From contig JAFGQS010000041.1 of the NCBI GenBank assembly GCA_016935565.1, forward strand, positions 1-64,000: a stretch of DNA of 64,000 nucleotides, written 5' to 3'. Numbering within the stretch: the first letter of the stretch is position 1; the number at the start of each line of letters is the position of its first letter. The DNA comes from Deltaproteobacteria bacterium (GTDB lineage Bacteria > Desulfobacterota > Syntrophia > Syntrophales > UBA6807). The translations under genes and the position numbers were made by a program. The notes beneath the pieces are model-generated. The model was not told the DNA's origin. It saw only the letters and a list, made by a program, of their open reading frames with translations, and did no database searches. Below, in pieces: positions 46,298 to 55,719 of this stretch.

Positions 46298-46538
46298 GAT
46301 GGTTCCTTTCTATGTTGGTGATATCAACTTCTTGAAATATTATTTCTTCTCGTAATGCATCGAGTATCTCATTGATATCGGATACAAAATCAGGCATCAT
46401 TGATATTTCGATAAGAGATTTACCGCTATCAATGGTTGTAACTATTCCAAGACCTTCATATCCTTCAAAAATAAATTTGATGTAGGCTATGTCTTTTCGC
46501 TTTAACTTCAGAACTTTCTTAATAATTTTGTTTGACAT
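46278..46538 (-). CDS. DUF4911-like small protein
   Basis: 86 residues, cytoplasmic. The pattern IAYIKFIFEGYEGLGIVTTID and the acidic C-terminal helix (INEILDALREEI) match DUF4911 from memory. Function unknown. It overlaps the exported protein gene downstream and lies in divergent orientation to recJ. Confidence 0.6.
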   Translation of the reverse strand: MSNKIIKKVLKLKRKDIAYIKFIFEGYEGLGIVTTIDSGKSLIEISMMPDFVSDINEILDALREEIIFQEVDITNIERNHHEQQIS

Positions 46539-46607
46539 TTTTCTTCAGTGGCAAGGTGATTGATATGTAACATCCGGTTTTTTAAATATCAAGAAATAAA
46601 TCTCCTC

Positions 46608-46635
46608 TTGACATGAGACAGTTCCTTGGTAATAT
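46608..46635 (+). promoter_or_regulatory. candidate sigma70 promoter of recJ
   Basis: TTGACA (46608-46613), 16-base spacer, TAATAT (46630-46635), then 53 bases to the recJ ATG. Close to consensus and correctly oriented in the divergent gap. Confidence 0.7.
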
Positions 46636-46688
46636 GCCGTCAAGAGAGTATATAAGATAGCAGATAAAAAATTAAGAAGACGTCGAAA

Positions 46689-48419
46689 ATGCTTCCTACA
46701 ACCCAATGGATATTGCCCGATGCAGATAGAAAGGCGCAACGCTTGTTAGAGGATGAACTTGGCCTTAATCCTATCATATCCCAGATATTGGTAAACCGTC
46801 ATATTTTGACTCCTGATGACGCGAATAAGTTTTTACATCCATCCCTGAAAGACCTTCACAATCCTTTTCTTATGAAGGACATCGAAGAGGGAGTGGATCG
46901 AGTGATACGGGCAATTTCATCCGGGGAAAGGATAGCCGTTTATGGTGATTATGATGCCGATGGCATTACATCAGTTGCTGTTCTCGTGAAGTTTCTGTCA
47001 CGAGTTCATACTAATATTACATATTATATCCCTGACAGGATTAAAGAAGGATACGGACTTAACAAGGATGCTCTCGACAAGTTAAAACATGACCGGGTCA
47101 CACTAATAATAACCGTCGATTGTGGCATTACAGATTGTGATGAAGTGGAATATTCAAGAGCTCTCGGTATGGACACGATTGTACTCGATCACCATGAGGT
47201 TCCTGAAGTACTGCCGAATGCGGTGGCAGCCATTAATCCCCATCGTAGCGATTGTATGTTCCCCTTTAAACACCTGGCAGGTGTGGGTATTGTTTTTAAT
47301 TTCCTCATAGCTCTCAGAGGAAGGCTTCGACAGACTGGATTTTGGGAGGGCAAAACATATCCGAATCTCAAAGAGTATTTGGACCTTGTTGCTCTTGGTA
47401 CAATCGGTGATATTTCTCCGCTCATCGATGAAAATAGAATATTTGCCAAAATCGGTCTGGACATCATTACTCAAGGAAAAAGGACTGGTATTAAAGCATT
47501 ACGTGAAAAAAGTGGGTTAGATTACGATAACGTTAATTCGACAGACGCGTCATTTAAGCTCATTCCGAGAATAAACGCGGCAGGTCGAATCGGTTCACCT
47601 GGCGATGCCGTTGAGATGTTACTGACGGAAGATATGAGAGAAGCCTCAAGAGTCGCTCTTCTACTTGACGGGTATAATAGAGAACGCCAGGAAATTGAAC
47701 GATCGATTCTCAATGAAATACTTGAAAGGATTGATGCAAAATATGACCGTCACGAAATAAAGTCCATCGTTCTTGCTTCTTCCGAATGGCATCCCGGCGT
47801 CATTGGAATTGTCGCATCAAAACTCGTAGACAGGTATTATCGTCCTGCGATTTTAATCTGTTTAAAGGATGGTATGGGAAAAGGATCGGGAAGAAGTATT
47901 GCTGAGTTTAATCTGTACCAAGGGTTAAAGGATAGATGCGGTGATTTACTCATGTCTTACGGAGGTCATAGATATGCCGCCGGTATTTCAATAGAGGAAG
48001 AAAACATAGAACAATTATCTCAAGCACTTGACAACGCTATGATAACCGAGCTTGACATGGAAGATCTTTCACCGAAAACAATGATTGATGCTGAATGTCA
48101 TCTCAGCGAAATTGATTACAACCTCATTTCAGATATAGAAAAGCTGTCTCCATTCGGCAACATGAATCCGGAACCAATACTGTACGTTAAAAATATTATG
48201 TCAACATTCCTGACAACAGTGGGGAACAATCACCTCCGAATGCGGCTGACTGAAAACGATACCAACCATGACTGCATATGGTTTAGTAAGGGACATTTGC
48301 TGAATCTCATATCAGAGTCAAGGATCGATGCTGCATTTACTCCGCACATCAATAATTGGAACGGAAGAAATTCTATACAGCTTAAATTAAAAGACGTATC
48401 AATGGCTGCAAAAGTATGA
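46689..48419 (+). CDS. recJ: single-stranded-DNA-specific exonuclease RecJ
   Basis: 5'-3' ssDNA exonuclease of DNA repair. DHH-family motifs are complete: YGDYDADGITSVAVL (motif I), DCGITDCDEV, LDHHEVPEVLPNAVAAINPHR (DHH), GDISPLID, and the C-terminal DHHA1 domain GKGSGRSIAEFNLYQGL plus SYGGHRYAAG. 576 residues, normal. It converges tightly with the PaaK-like gene (5 bases between stops). Confidence 0.95.
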   Translation: MLPTTQWILPDADRKAQRLLEDELGLNPIISQILVNRHILTPDDANKFLHPSLKDLHNPFLMKDIEEGVDRVIRAISSGERIAVYGDYDADGITSVAVLVKFLSRVHTNITYYIPDRIKEGYGLNKDALDKLKHDRVTLIITVDCGITDCDEVEYSRALGMDTIVLDHHEVPEVLPNAVAAINPHRSDCMFPFKHLAGVGIVFNFLIALRGRLRQTGFWEGKTYPNLKEYLDLVALGTIGDISPLIDENRIFAKIGLDIITQGKRTGIKALREKSGLDYDNVNSTDASFKLIPRINAAGRIGSPGDAVEMLLTEDMREASRVALLLDGYNRERQEIERSILNEILERIDAKYDRHEIKSIVLASSEWHPGVIGIVASKLVDRYYRPAILICLKDGMGKGSGRSIAEFNLYQGLKDRCGDLLMSYGGHRYAAGISIEEENIEQLSQALDNAMITELDMEDLSPKTMIDAECHLSEIDYNLISDIEKLSPFGNMNPEPILYVKNIMSTFLTTVGNNHLRMRLTENDTNHDCIWFSKGHLLNLISESRIDAAFTPHINNWNGRNSIQLKLKDVSMAAKV

Positions 48420-48424
48420 TGGAA

Positions 48425-49672
48425 TTATTCCCAGTTTCTCTTATCAATCAACATTTTGTCACCATCGGATATGCTCCCCGGCGTCACCAGTTCAAAGGCA
48501 TCTATTTTTACCGTACATATACTCTGAAAATGTTTTTCAAATCGCTCAGTAAGCTGGTGCTCATCATTGCCGGTTTCTATGACCGCAGTCACGTAGTCAC
48601 GATATGATTCTCTTGTGATAACAATCTGATAGTTTATATTATTAAAGCGTTCCTTTATTGTACTCAGCTGGCTGGGAGCAATGAAGAGTCCCCTCACTTT
48701 TACCGCATCCCCTACCCTTCCTGCGATACCGTTCATTTTATAAGATGTTCTTCCGCACGGACATGCTTCTTCCGTCAAACTCGAAAGATCACCTGTGCCG
48801 AATCGAAACAGAAAAAAAACATCATTCAGTCTGGTAACAACAACCTCACCCAACTGGCCGGGTTCAACACGTTTACCTGAATCCGGATCGACGATTTCGA
48901 CGATTACTTCTTCGCAAATATGCCAGCCTCTTTTTTCGGAACACTCATATGCTATATCACCGACTTCAGTCGCACCATACATCTGATAGGTGTCAATTCC
49001 ATACTCTTCTTCAAATTTGTTTCTCAGGGATGCCTGCAGGGGTTCGGCTACAAAATTTGCCTTACGAATTGTAAAATCTTTTTTAACATCATATCCCATC
49101 TCTTCGGCCTTCGTAATAATTGCCATGAGAAAACTCGGCGTTCCCGTATACCCGTTGACTTTTAAGTGATTGATCAATTGAACCTGAATTTCGGTGCTTG
49201 ATGTTCCCGATGGGACAACGGTTGCACCGACGGCCCTGAGTCCTTCGTGAAATGTCAATCCCGCGGCAACCATATGATAGGAAAATGTGTTGAGCACAAT
49301 ATCGCCCTTTCCGAAACCAGCCGCAGAGTAACCCCTTCTCCACAGGGGTTCTTTTTCTGTTAAATGAGGTTCATAAACGGGACCCGGTGAGGTAAATATT
49401 CTGTCAATGTCGGCATCGACTCGACAGAATCCGCCAAACGGCAAGTTCTGCAATTCGAAATCAATAACCTGTTCGCGAGAAATGACGGGTAGTTTTTCAA
49501 GATCGGCAACGGAACGAACATCCGCCGGTTTCAGTCCCAAGGTGTCGAATGTGTCTCTGACCCACTCCGAATGTTCATAACCGAGTTCTACCATGTGAGA
49601 CAGTTTTCGACTGTAACCGGTCTCTCTTTCTGCGGGAGACCTTGTCTCCAGGTCATCAAAAAAACGTTTCAT
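48425..49672 (-). CDS. phenylacetate-CoA ligase-like protein, unusual P-loop
   Basis: Adenylate-forming ligase of the PaaK family, 415 residues from ATG 49672 (SD GAAGGGAA). C-terminal motifs are good: YGATEVGDIA, GEVVVTRL, FRFGTGDLSS, CPCGRTSYKM, GRVGDAVKVRG. The phosphate-binding loop, normally TSGTTG, reads FTSPGPVYEP. Either ATP binding differs in this subfamily or the protein is not a classic ligase. It is the last gene of the liv-type operon that starts with a Phe-rich leader, so phenylacetate or another aryl acid is a plausible substrate. Confidence 0.75.
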   Translation of the reverse strand: MKRFFDDLETRSPAERETGYSRKLSHMVELGYEHSEWVRDTFDTLGLKPADVRSVADLEKLPVISREQVIDFELQNLPFGGFCRVDADIDRIFTSPGPVYEPHLTEKEPLWRRGYSAAGFGKGDIVLNTFSYHMVAAGLTFHEGLRAVGATVVPSGTSSTEIQVQLINHLKVNGYTGTPSFLMAIITKAEEMGYDVKKDFTIRKANFVAEPLQASLRNKFEEEYGIDTYQMYGATEVGDIAYECSEKRGWHICEEVIVEIVDPDSGKRVEPGQLGEVVVTRLNDVFFLFRFGTGDLSSLTEEACPCGRTSYKMNGIAGRVGDAVKVRGLFIAPSQLSTIKERFNNINYQIVITRESYRDYVTAVIETGNDEHQLTERFEKHFQSICTVKIDAFELVTPGSISDGDKMLIDKRNWE

Positions 49673-49787
49673 ATTTGTGTTCCCTTCAGTATAAAAAATG
49701 CTCTGAATAAACAATTTGTCAGTCATTAACTATATATAAATAACCATACTATATCGAGCTGAATGCTGATCGCTGAAAGCTTACAAG

Positions 49788-50591
49788 TTACAGCCACCGC
49801 TTACGTCGTTTATATGCCTTTACATCCTTATAGGATTTTGTTAGTCCGGAAGCACCCATGCCTAAGTAAAATTCCCGTACATCAGGGTTTTTCTTCAGTT
49901 CATCCGCTTTCCCCTCCATGACGATTTTACCGTTTTCCATGACATATCCATAATGAGCGATTTGCAGGGCCATATTTGCATTCTGTTCAACAAGAATAAT
50001 TGTTGTCCCCTGTTCTTCATTGATTCTTCTTATTATTTTGAATATTTCCTTTACAACGAGCGGCGCGAGTCCCAGCGAGGGTTCATCCAGCAATAAGAGT
50101 TTGGGGTGCGCGATTAACGCTCTCCCGATGACGAGCATCTGCAATTCACCGCCGCTGCAATAACCGGCGAGTGTTTTTTTTCGCTTTACCAACGGAGGAA
50201 AGTAATCGTAGATCAGTTCCATGTCTTTTTTGTACGGTTTCCCCCATCGCGTTGCAGTTCCCACCCGCAAGTTTTCTTCAATCGTCAGATATTTAAACGG
50301 CTGCCGTCCCTCTAAAACCTGAATAATACCCATACGTGTGATATCTTCAGGAGCGGAATTCTGTATCTCTTTACCTTCGTACATAAGGGTACCGTCGGTA
50401 ACCTTTCCGTTTTCAGGTTTGAGGAGACCTGATATTGCCTTCAACGTGGTTGTCTTACCGGCTCCGTTGCTTCCCAGCAGTGAGACGATTTTATTTTGTT
50501 CCACGAGGAGAGAAACGCCTTTCAAAACCTGTATGACATCGGAATACACGACGCTGATATTGTTCAGTTGTAGCAGTGTATTATCCTTCAT
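49788..50591 (-). CDS. livF: liv-type ABC transporter ATPase, LivF
   Basis: ATP-binding subunit of a hydrophobic amino acid (HAAT) uptake transporter. Walker A GSNGAGKTTTLKAISG, Walker B LLLLDEPS, signature CSGGE in YCSGGELQMLVIGRAL, H-loop after EQNANMAL. 267 residues with a basic tail (KAYKRRKRWL), longer than LivF of E. coli (237). It belongs to the operon that runs from livK. Confidence 0.93.
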   Translation of the reverse strand: MKDNTLLQLNNISVVYSDVIQVLKGVSLLVEQNKIVSLLGSNGAGKTTTLKAISGLLKPENGKVTDGTLMYEGKEIQNSAPEDITRMGIIQVLEGRQPFKYLTIEENLRVGTATRWGKPYKKDMELIYDYFPPLVKRKKTLAGYCSGGELQMLVIGRALIAHPKLLLLDEPSLGLAPLVVKEIFKIIRRINEEQGTTIILVEQNANMALQIAHYGYVMENGKIVMEGKADELKKNPDVREFYLGMGASGLTKSYKDVKAYKRRKRWL

Positions 50592-50622
50592 ATTCCTCTA
50601 CTCTGTACCCTATTATCTTCAT

Positions 50623-50635
50623 GCGGCAAAGCCGC
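50623..50635. repeat. small GC hairpin between livM and livF
   Basis: GCGGC-AAA-GCCGC, in the 133-base gap. On the plus strand it is followed by TTTT; in the operon's own direction it could act as an RNA-stabilising or processing stem. Minor feature. Confidence 0.4.
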
Positions 50636-50724
50636 TTTTCGCCGTTATCATTTTCCTTGTCTGCTTGAGTTAACACCAACATCTGCGCAAAAAACGCAAT
50701 TATTGAGAATAAAGACTCCGAACC

Positions 50725-51795
50725 TTAATACGAGAACGGCCAGAGTCTGAAACTCGAACGAATAATTCTCCATACTTCGGCAAGACCTCTCGGTTCAAAC
50801 AAGATGAAAAGTACGATGGTAAAACCAAATGCCAGTTCTCGAATCGGGGCTATGCTCAATTCTACTCCCTGCAGTATTCCCGTATTCATGAAAACGTCTG
50901 TCAACCACCGCAAGATTTCATTGAGAACGGTTATAAACGTTGCCCCGAAAATTGAACCTGCTATGTTACCCATTCCTCCAATTATCACCATGGCCAGGTA
51001 TTCTACGGACAATCCCAGGTTGAAGGGCTCTGTGGTAATACTGATCATGTAATATGCCCATATTGCCCCGGCGAATCCTGCATAGAAAGAACTGATTGCG
51101 AAGGCAAGAAGCTTGTAACGGAATATGGGAATACCCATTCCCTCGGCTGCCTGATCGTTATCCCGAATTGCGACGAACGCCCGTCCGTACCGCGTGCGCA
51201 TGATATTAACAGCAATATATGTCATGAGTATAAGAGAAAGGAAAATGATGTAAAAAAAGGCGCGGTCACCCTCCAGGGAAATTCCAAAGAGAGTCGCCTT
51301 AGGCAGAACAATTCCCATCGTCCCCTTTGTTAAAGTCTCCCAGTGCACAAGAACATATTCGATAATGAATTGTCCGGCCAGTGTTGCAATGGTCAGGTAC
51401 AGGCCCTTCAATCGAACGGACGGAATTCCGAAAATCATGCCGATCAATGCGGTTACTAACCCGGCACATGGAACAGCAACCCAGAAAGGAACGTGTAATG
51501 CCGTGGCAAAAATAGCTCCCGCGTAAGCCCCGACTCCAAAAAAAGCTCCATGTCCCAGTGATATCTGGCCGGTATATCCCACGAGAATGTTCAGGCCGAT
51601 TGCTGCGATTGAAGCGATGCCGATAATATTAATCACATACAGTACATAGGGTCCCGAAATGACTGGCACAAGAGCAAAGAGCAGGACAAGACTCAAAAAA
51701 ACCGCAGTCCTTCCGAAATCAGTCTCATAGATTGTAAGTTCCTGTTCGTATCCTTCCCTGAAGTTTCCGCAGGGGTGAAAATGTAATTTTCTCAT
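50725..51795 (-). CDS. livM: liv-type ABC transporter permease, LivM
   Basis: Polytopic permease, 356 residues, with about nine to ten hydrophobic segments. Typical HAAT signature: LNILVGYTGQISLGHGAFFGVGAYAGA near residue 65 and the EAA-like ATIRDNDQAAEGMGI-type cytoplasmic loop (FVAIRDNDQAAEGMGIPIFRYK). N-terminal extension of about 25 residues. It is the second permease of the operon. Confidence 0.93.
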   Translation of the reverse strand: MRKLHFHPCGNFREGYEQELTIYETDFGRTAVFLSLVLLFALVPVISGPYVLYVINIIGIASIAAIGLNILVGYTGQISLGHGAFFGVGAYAGAIFATALHVPFWVAVPCAGLVTALIGMIFGIPSVRLKGLYLTIATLAGQFIIEYVLVHWETLTKGTMGIVLPKATLFGISLEGDRAFFYIIFLSLILMTYIAVNIMRTRYGRAFVAIRDNDQAAEGMGIPIFRYKLLAFAISSFYAGFAGAIWAYYMISITTEPFNLGLSVEYLAMVIIGGMGNIAGSIFGATFITVLNEILRWLTDVFMNTGILQGVELSIAPIRELAFGFTIVLFILFEPRGLAEVWRIIRSSFRLWPFSY

Positions 51796-51893
51796 TTTAT
51801 ATCGCCATGTTATTTCATTTTAACAACTGTATTCCTAAAAAATGCGTCATCAAACTAACAACTCGAATCCTGAAACTCTGATCTCTCAACTGA

Positions 51894-52772
51894 TCATACC
51901 CGTTCAATCTCCACGAGTCCGAATAGACCATAGGGCCTGACCAGGAGAATAAAAACGAGTACAATATAAGGTACGACGTCACGAAGAGACGGAGACAGGT
52001 AACCTCCGGTAAATGTTTCAAGGAGACCTATGATGAGCCCACCGACAATGGCACCGCCGATGCTGTCAAGACCTCCCAGGATTACGACCGGAAATACTTT
52101 GAGGCCCACGGAAGACAGGTCATGGACATTAATACCGTTGATAATACCCAGAATGATACCACTCATTCCTGCCACAAGGGCTGCAATGGCCCAGGACAGG
52201 GCAAAGACGCGTCGCACGTTAACTCCGAGCGAGAGAGATGCCGTTTGATTGTCCGCTACGGATCTCATATAAATTCCCTGAGAAGAAAATTTAAAGAAAA
52301 AGCCAAAGAGTGTTAGAAACAACAGGCCAATGACTATGGAAATGACATATACGGGTGGAATATTAATGCTTCCCATCTGAATCGAGAGGTGAGCCGGAAG
52401 AAAATCCGGGTAAATATACAAATTGCCACCCCAGATGAGCAACATGAGTCCCTTAAAAATGGAAGCCAATCCCACCGTTAACATGATAACATAAATGAGG
52501 GGCTCTCCGATTAAAGGGCGTAGAAAAAGGCGTTCAATGACGAATCCGAGAACAAACGTACCCGCAAGCGTTATGACAAAAGCAAGAAAAATAGGCAATT
52601 TCGCCCATGTGACGAGTGTTAGAAATATGAAAGCTCCTGCCGCTAGCAGCTCGCCATGAGCGAAATTGAGGACACTTGACGACTTAAAAATCATCACAAA
52701 TCCCATGGCTGCAAGACCATAAAGAAATCCGATACTAATACCGTTGACCAATAACTGGATTAAAAAATCCAT
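51894..52772 (-). CDS. livH: liv-type ABC transporter permease, LivH
   Basis: 292 residues from ATG 52772, which follows GGAGGG at good spacing; the ORF track start at 52835 is longer but unsupported. Starts MDFLIQLLVNGISIGFLYGLAA, as in LivH, and has the permease motif FAHGELLAAGAF and the EAA-like loop VADNQTASLSLGVNVRR. About eight membrane helices. Its 5' end lies after the acyl-CoA synthetase gene. Confidence 0.94.
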   Translation of the reverse strand: MDFLIQLLVNGISIGFLYGLAAMGFVMIFKSSSVLNFAHGELLAAGAFIFLTLVTWAKLPIFLAFVITLAGTFVLGFVIERLFLRPLIGEPLIYVIMLTVGLASIFKGLMLLIWGGNLYIYPDFLPAHLSIQMGSINIPPVYVISIVIGLLFLTLFGFFFKFSSQGIYMRSVADNQTASLSLGVNVRRVFALSWAIAALVAGMSGIILGIINGINVHDLSSVGLKVFPVVILGGLDSIGGAIVGGLIIGLLETFTGGYLSPSLRDVVPYIVLVFILLVRPYGLFGLVEIERV

Positions 52773-52851
52773 GAAGGAGACCCTCCGTATATAATTATAC
52801 AAGTTTAGCCATTCATGTTTCACGTAAGACATCAAACATGAACACAGGTGT

Positions 52852-54777
52852 TCAGGGAAGGCTTAAAACCTTCACCGTCGTTTCAATCGTATTAACCTGA
52901 CCATTGCGGTATCTGATTGTACTTTTAACGTCTACTTCATTTTCATTGGAATACATGGCCTCTATCAGCTTGACATAGAGACCGTAGACGAATCGTCTCC
53001 GGACCTTTCCCGTTCGTGTTAATTCTTCATCATCCGCATCAAGAAGTTTGTATAGAAGGATCATCTTATTGATTTTCATGTGATCCGGTAAGCGTTCATT
53101 GACGTCTGCAACTTCTTGAATGATTAGGTCCTCGACCGCCTGCTGTTGAGAAAGGTCGGTATAAGTCGTATAGGGGATTAATCTCTCTTCCGCCCAGTTC
53201 CCGACATTTCCCATATCAATATTGATAAAGGCCGTTATATACGGTCGCGCTTCACCGAAGGTAACAGCCTCTTTTATATAAGGACTGAATTTCAGGCGCG
53301 TTTCTATGAAATCCGGTGAAAAGGCATGACCGTCTTTGTCACGAATAATCTCTTCCTTTCTTCCAATGATAACCAGATGACCGTCTTCATCAACATACCC
53401 GGCATCGCCGGTTCGAAGCCAGCCATCGTTAAAGGCTGACTGGGTCGCATCATAATCATTGTAATAACCCCTGAAGTTTGCCTTGCTGTGTACGAGAACT
53501 TCCTGATCATCTGATATTTTGACATCTGTTCCCGGGAGCGGTTTACCTACTGTCTCTGCCTTCACTTCATGGTCCGGCTGAACCTGGAAAATACCACCGG
53601 CTTCAGTAAGACCGTAACATTGTTTGAGATTTAACCCGACTGAACGGAAAAATCGGATGACATCGGGGCTGATGGGGTGTCCACCGGTAAAGGCGCTGAT
53701 AATTTGAGAACATCCGACACGGTCCAGAAGGGGATGAAAGATGACATAGGAAGCAAGTCGATTCAAAATCTTGAGATGAAGCGGTACTGCTCGTTTCTGA
53801 GATTCAAGATCGACAACCCTTCCTCCTATTTTTTCACAGATGGAGAAAAGCTTACGCTTGATGAATCCGGCATCACCCATCTTTACGCGAATTGTTGATG
53901 CAAGATCTTCCCAGAACCGTGAGGATGTAATGATGACGGACGGACCGATTTCACGAAAATCATGAATGACGGTTTCCGGCATTTCCGGAAAGTTCATCGG
54001 CATTCCACCGATGAGGGCAACCCCGAGCCACATCTGATCAACAATCCATGCCGGCGGTGAAATGGAGAACCAGTTTGTTCCTGGACCTATCGAATCATTG
54101 TCTAACCACTTTCGTGCCATTTCGTTATAATTACTATGGGATAGCATCGCCAGTTTGGATATTCCCGTTGTACCGGATGTCATGATCATGTGGGCGATAT
54201 CATTTGATCTGCCCTTCCACAATTCCGTTTCGAACAGTTCCTGTTTCGTTTTATCAAGTTCATCCCCTCTCTCGAGGAGCTCGTGAAAACTGAGAAGCCA
54301 ATCATCGCCGGTGTATGATCGCATACCGGTAGGATCAACAAAAATAACCTTTTGGACAGTTGAAAGTTTTTCCCTGGCCTCAAGAAGTTTGTCGACCTGT
54401 TCCTGATCTTCTGCAATGACATAGCTTGCCCGAATCCGATTCAACGCATTGGCCAATTCATCCGACACGGCAGATGTAAACAAATTAAGTGTGACGGCAC
54501 CCACGGCCTGTCCACCCAGTTCGGCAAACAACCACTCCGAGTGATTATCCGTAATAATCCCGATGTTATCCCCCCGACGTAACCCCAGGGATTTCAACCC
54601 CAACCCCGTTTTCTTAACGAATTCAAAATACTCGGTCCAGCTATACGTCTGCCAGATACCGTATGCTTTTTCACGTACGGCAACACCATTCATTCCGATA
54701 CGTTCAGCCTGTTTTGCCAGAATCTGCGGTAGTGTCAGTTTGCTCAGTTCGGAAACAGTATTGTAATCCATCATCAT
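52852..54777 (-). CDS. AMP-dependent acyl-CoA synthetase within the liv operon
   Basis: Adenylate-forming acyl-CoA ligase of the long-chain (FACS) type, about 641 residues. P-loop MIMTSGTTGISKLAMLSH, core motif YGLTEAGGIFQVQ, GWLRTGDAGYVDEDGHLVIIGRKEEIIRDKDG, all intact. Start is chosen at one of the three tandem ATG codons 54777-54771, which follow TTGGAA; the track start at 54810 has no SD. The position between livG and livH is characteristic of several anaerobic Proteobacteria and suggests that substrates brought in by the transporter, or products made from them, are activated to CoA thioesters (inference). Confidence 0.9.
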   Translation of the reverse strand: MMMDYNTVSELSKLTLPQILAKQAERIGMNGVAVREKAYGIWQTYSWTEYFEFVKKTGLGLKSLGLRRGDNIGIITDNHSEWLFAELGGQAVGAVTLNLFTSAVSDELANALNRIRASYVIAEDQEQVDKLLEAREKLSTVQKVIFVDPTGMRSYTGDDWLLSFHELLERGDELDKTKQELFETELWKGRSNDIAHMIMTSGTTGISKLAMLSHSNYNEMARKWLDNDSIGPGTNWFSISPPAWIVDQMWLGVALIGGMPMNFPEMPETVIHDFREIGPSVIITSSRFWEDLASTIRVKMGDAGFIKRKLFSICEKIGGRVVDLESQKRAVPLHLKILNRLASYVIFHPLLDRVGCSQIISAFTGGHPISPDVIRFFRSVGLNLKQCYGLTEAGGIFQVQPDHEVKAETVGKPLPGTDVKISDDQEVLVHSKANFRGYYNDYDATQSAFNDGWLRTGDAGYVDEDGHLVIIGRKEEIIRDKDGHAFSPDFIETRLKFSPYIKEAVTFGEARPYITAFINIDMGNVGNWAEERLIPYTTYTDLSQQQAVEDLIIQEVADVNERLPDHMKINKMILLYKLLDADDEELTRTGKVRRRFVYGLYVKLIEAMYSNENEVDVKSTIRYRNGQVNTIETTVKVLSLP

Positions 54778-54879
54778 TTTTCCAAGTATAAAACCGCTTG
54801 TTAAACTCATACATGAGGCTTTGGGTTAAAGGTGACTGACCCTCACCTAATCCGTTTTCATTAGCCTTTTGTCATTTAC

Positions 54880-55707
54880 CTACAGGGTACTTTCATCACC
54901 AAGATATGCTTTAATGACTTCCGTGTTGTCTTGGATATCATCCACAGTTCCTTCTGCAAGTTTTTCCCCGAAATTCAATACCATGATACGCTTGGAAATC
55001 GACATCACAATGGACATGTCATGTTCAACGAGTATCATTGTCTGCTTCCACCCTTCATTCAGTTCCACAAGAAACCGGACCATATCTTCTTTTTCCTCAA
55101 GATTCATGCCTGCAAAGGGTTCATCGAGAATTAAGATGTTCGGTTCCAAGGCAAGTGCCCGTCCCAGTTCCACTCTCTTTCTCAAGCCATAGGGCAAAGA
55201 CCCAACAAGTTGATTTCTGATCGGTTGCATTTCAAGAAAGTCGATCAATTCTTCTAAAATATGGCGGTGAGCCACCTCTTCCCTGCGAACAGACGGTGTA
55301 AAGAGTGATGCAAAACCAAAACCATACTCGCAGTGAATATGGCGTGCCAACAGCATATTGGACAGTACAGTCATGCCCGGAAACAGTTCTATGTTCTGAA
55401 ATGTTCTTCCAATTCCTCGTCGTACGAGCTCATGGGGCGGTAAATACGTTATATCCTCATTATTGAAAAATATTTTTCCGCTCTGCGGTCGATAATAGCC
55501 TGTAATACAATTCAAGAGACTCGTTTTGCCTGCCCCGTTCGGCCCGATCACAGCGAACAGCTCGCCCGCATGTACCGACATATCGATTTCACTGAGAGCC
55601 ATAACGCCCCCAAAGCTCAGTGACAAACGAGCTACCTCAAGATCGGCTGTCTTTTGTTCCTGTTTTGCCGTGCTGAAAATGCTCGGGCGACCTCGTAATG
55701 ATTTCAT
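54880..55707 (-). CDS. livG: liv-type ABC transporter ATPase, LivG
   Basis: Second ATPase of the transporter, 275 residues. Walker A GPNGAGKTSLLNCITG, signature region LPYGLRKRVELGRAL in place of LSGGQ as usual for LivG, Walker B ILILDEPFAGM, H-loop after VEHDMSIVM. Positioned 12 bases after livK's stop. With LivF it forms the heterodimeric nucleotide-binding pair. Confidence 0.94.
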   Translation of the reverse strand: MKSLRGRPSIFSTAKQEQKTADLEVARLSLSFGGVMALSEIDMSVHAGELFAVIGPNGAGKTSLLNCITGYYRPQSGKIFFNNEDITYLPPHELVRRGIGRTFQNIELFPGMTVLSNMLLARHIHCEYGFGFASLFTPSVRREEVAHRHILEELIDFLEMQPIRNQLVGSLPYGLRKRVELGRALALEPNILILDEPFAGMNLEEKEDMVRFLVELNEGWKQTMILVEHDMSIVMSISKRIMVLNFGEKLAEGTVDDIQDNTEVIKAYLGDESTL

Positions 55708-55719
55708 TTCCTTACCATT

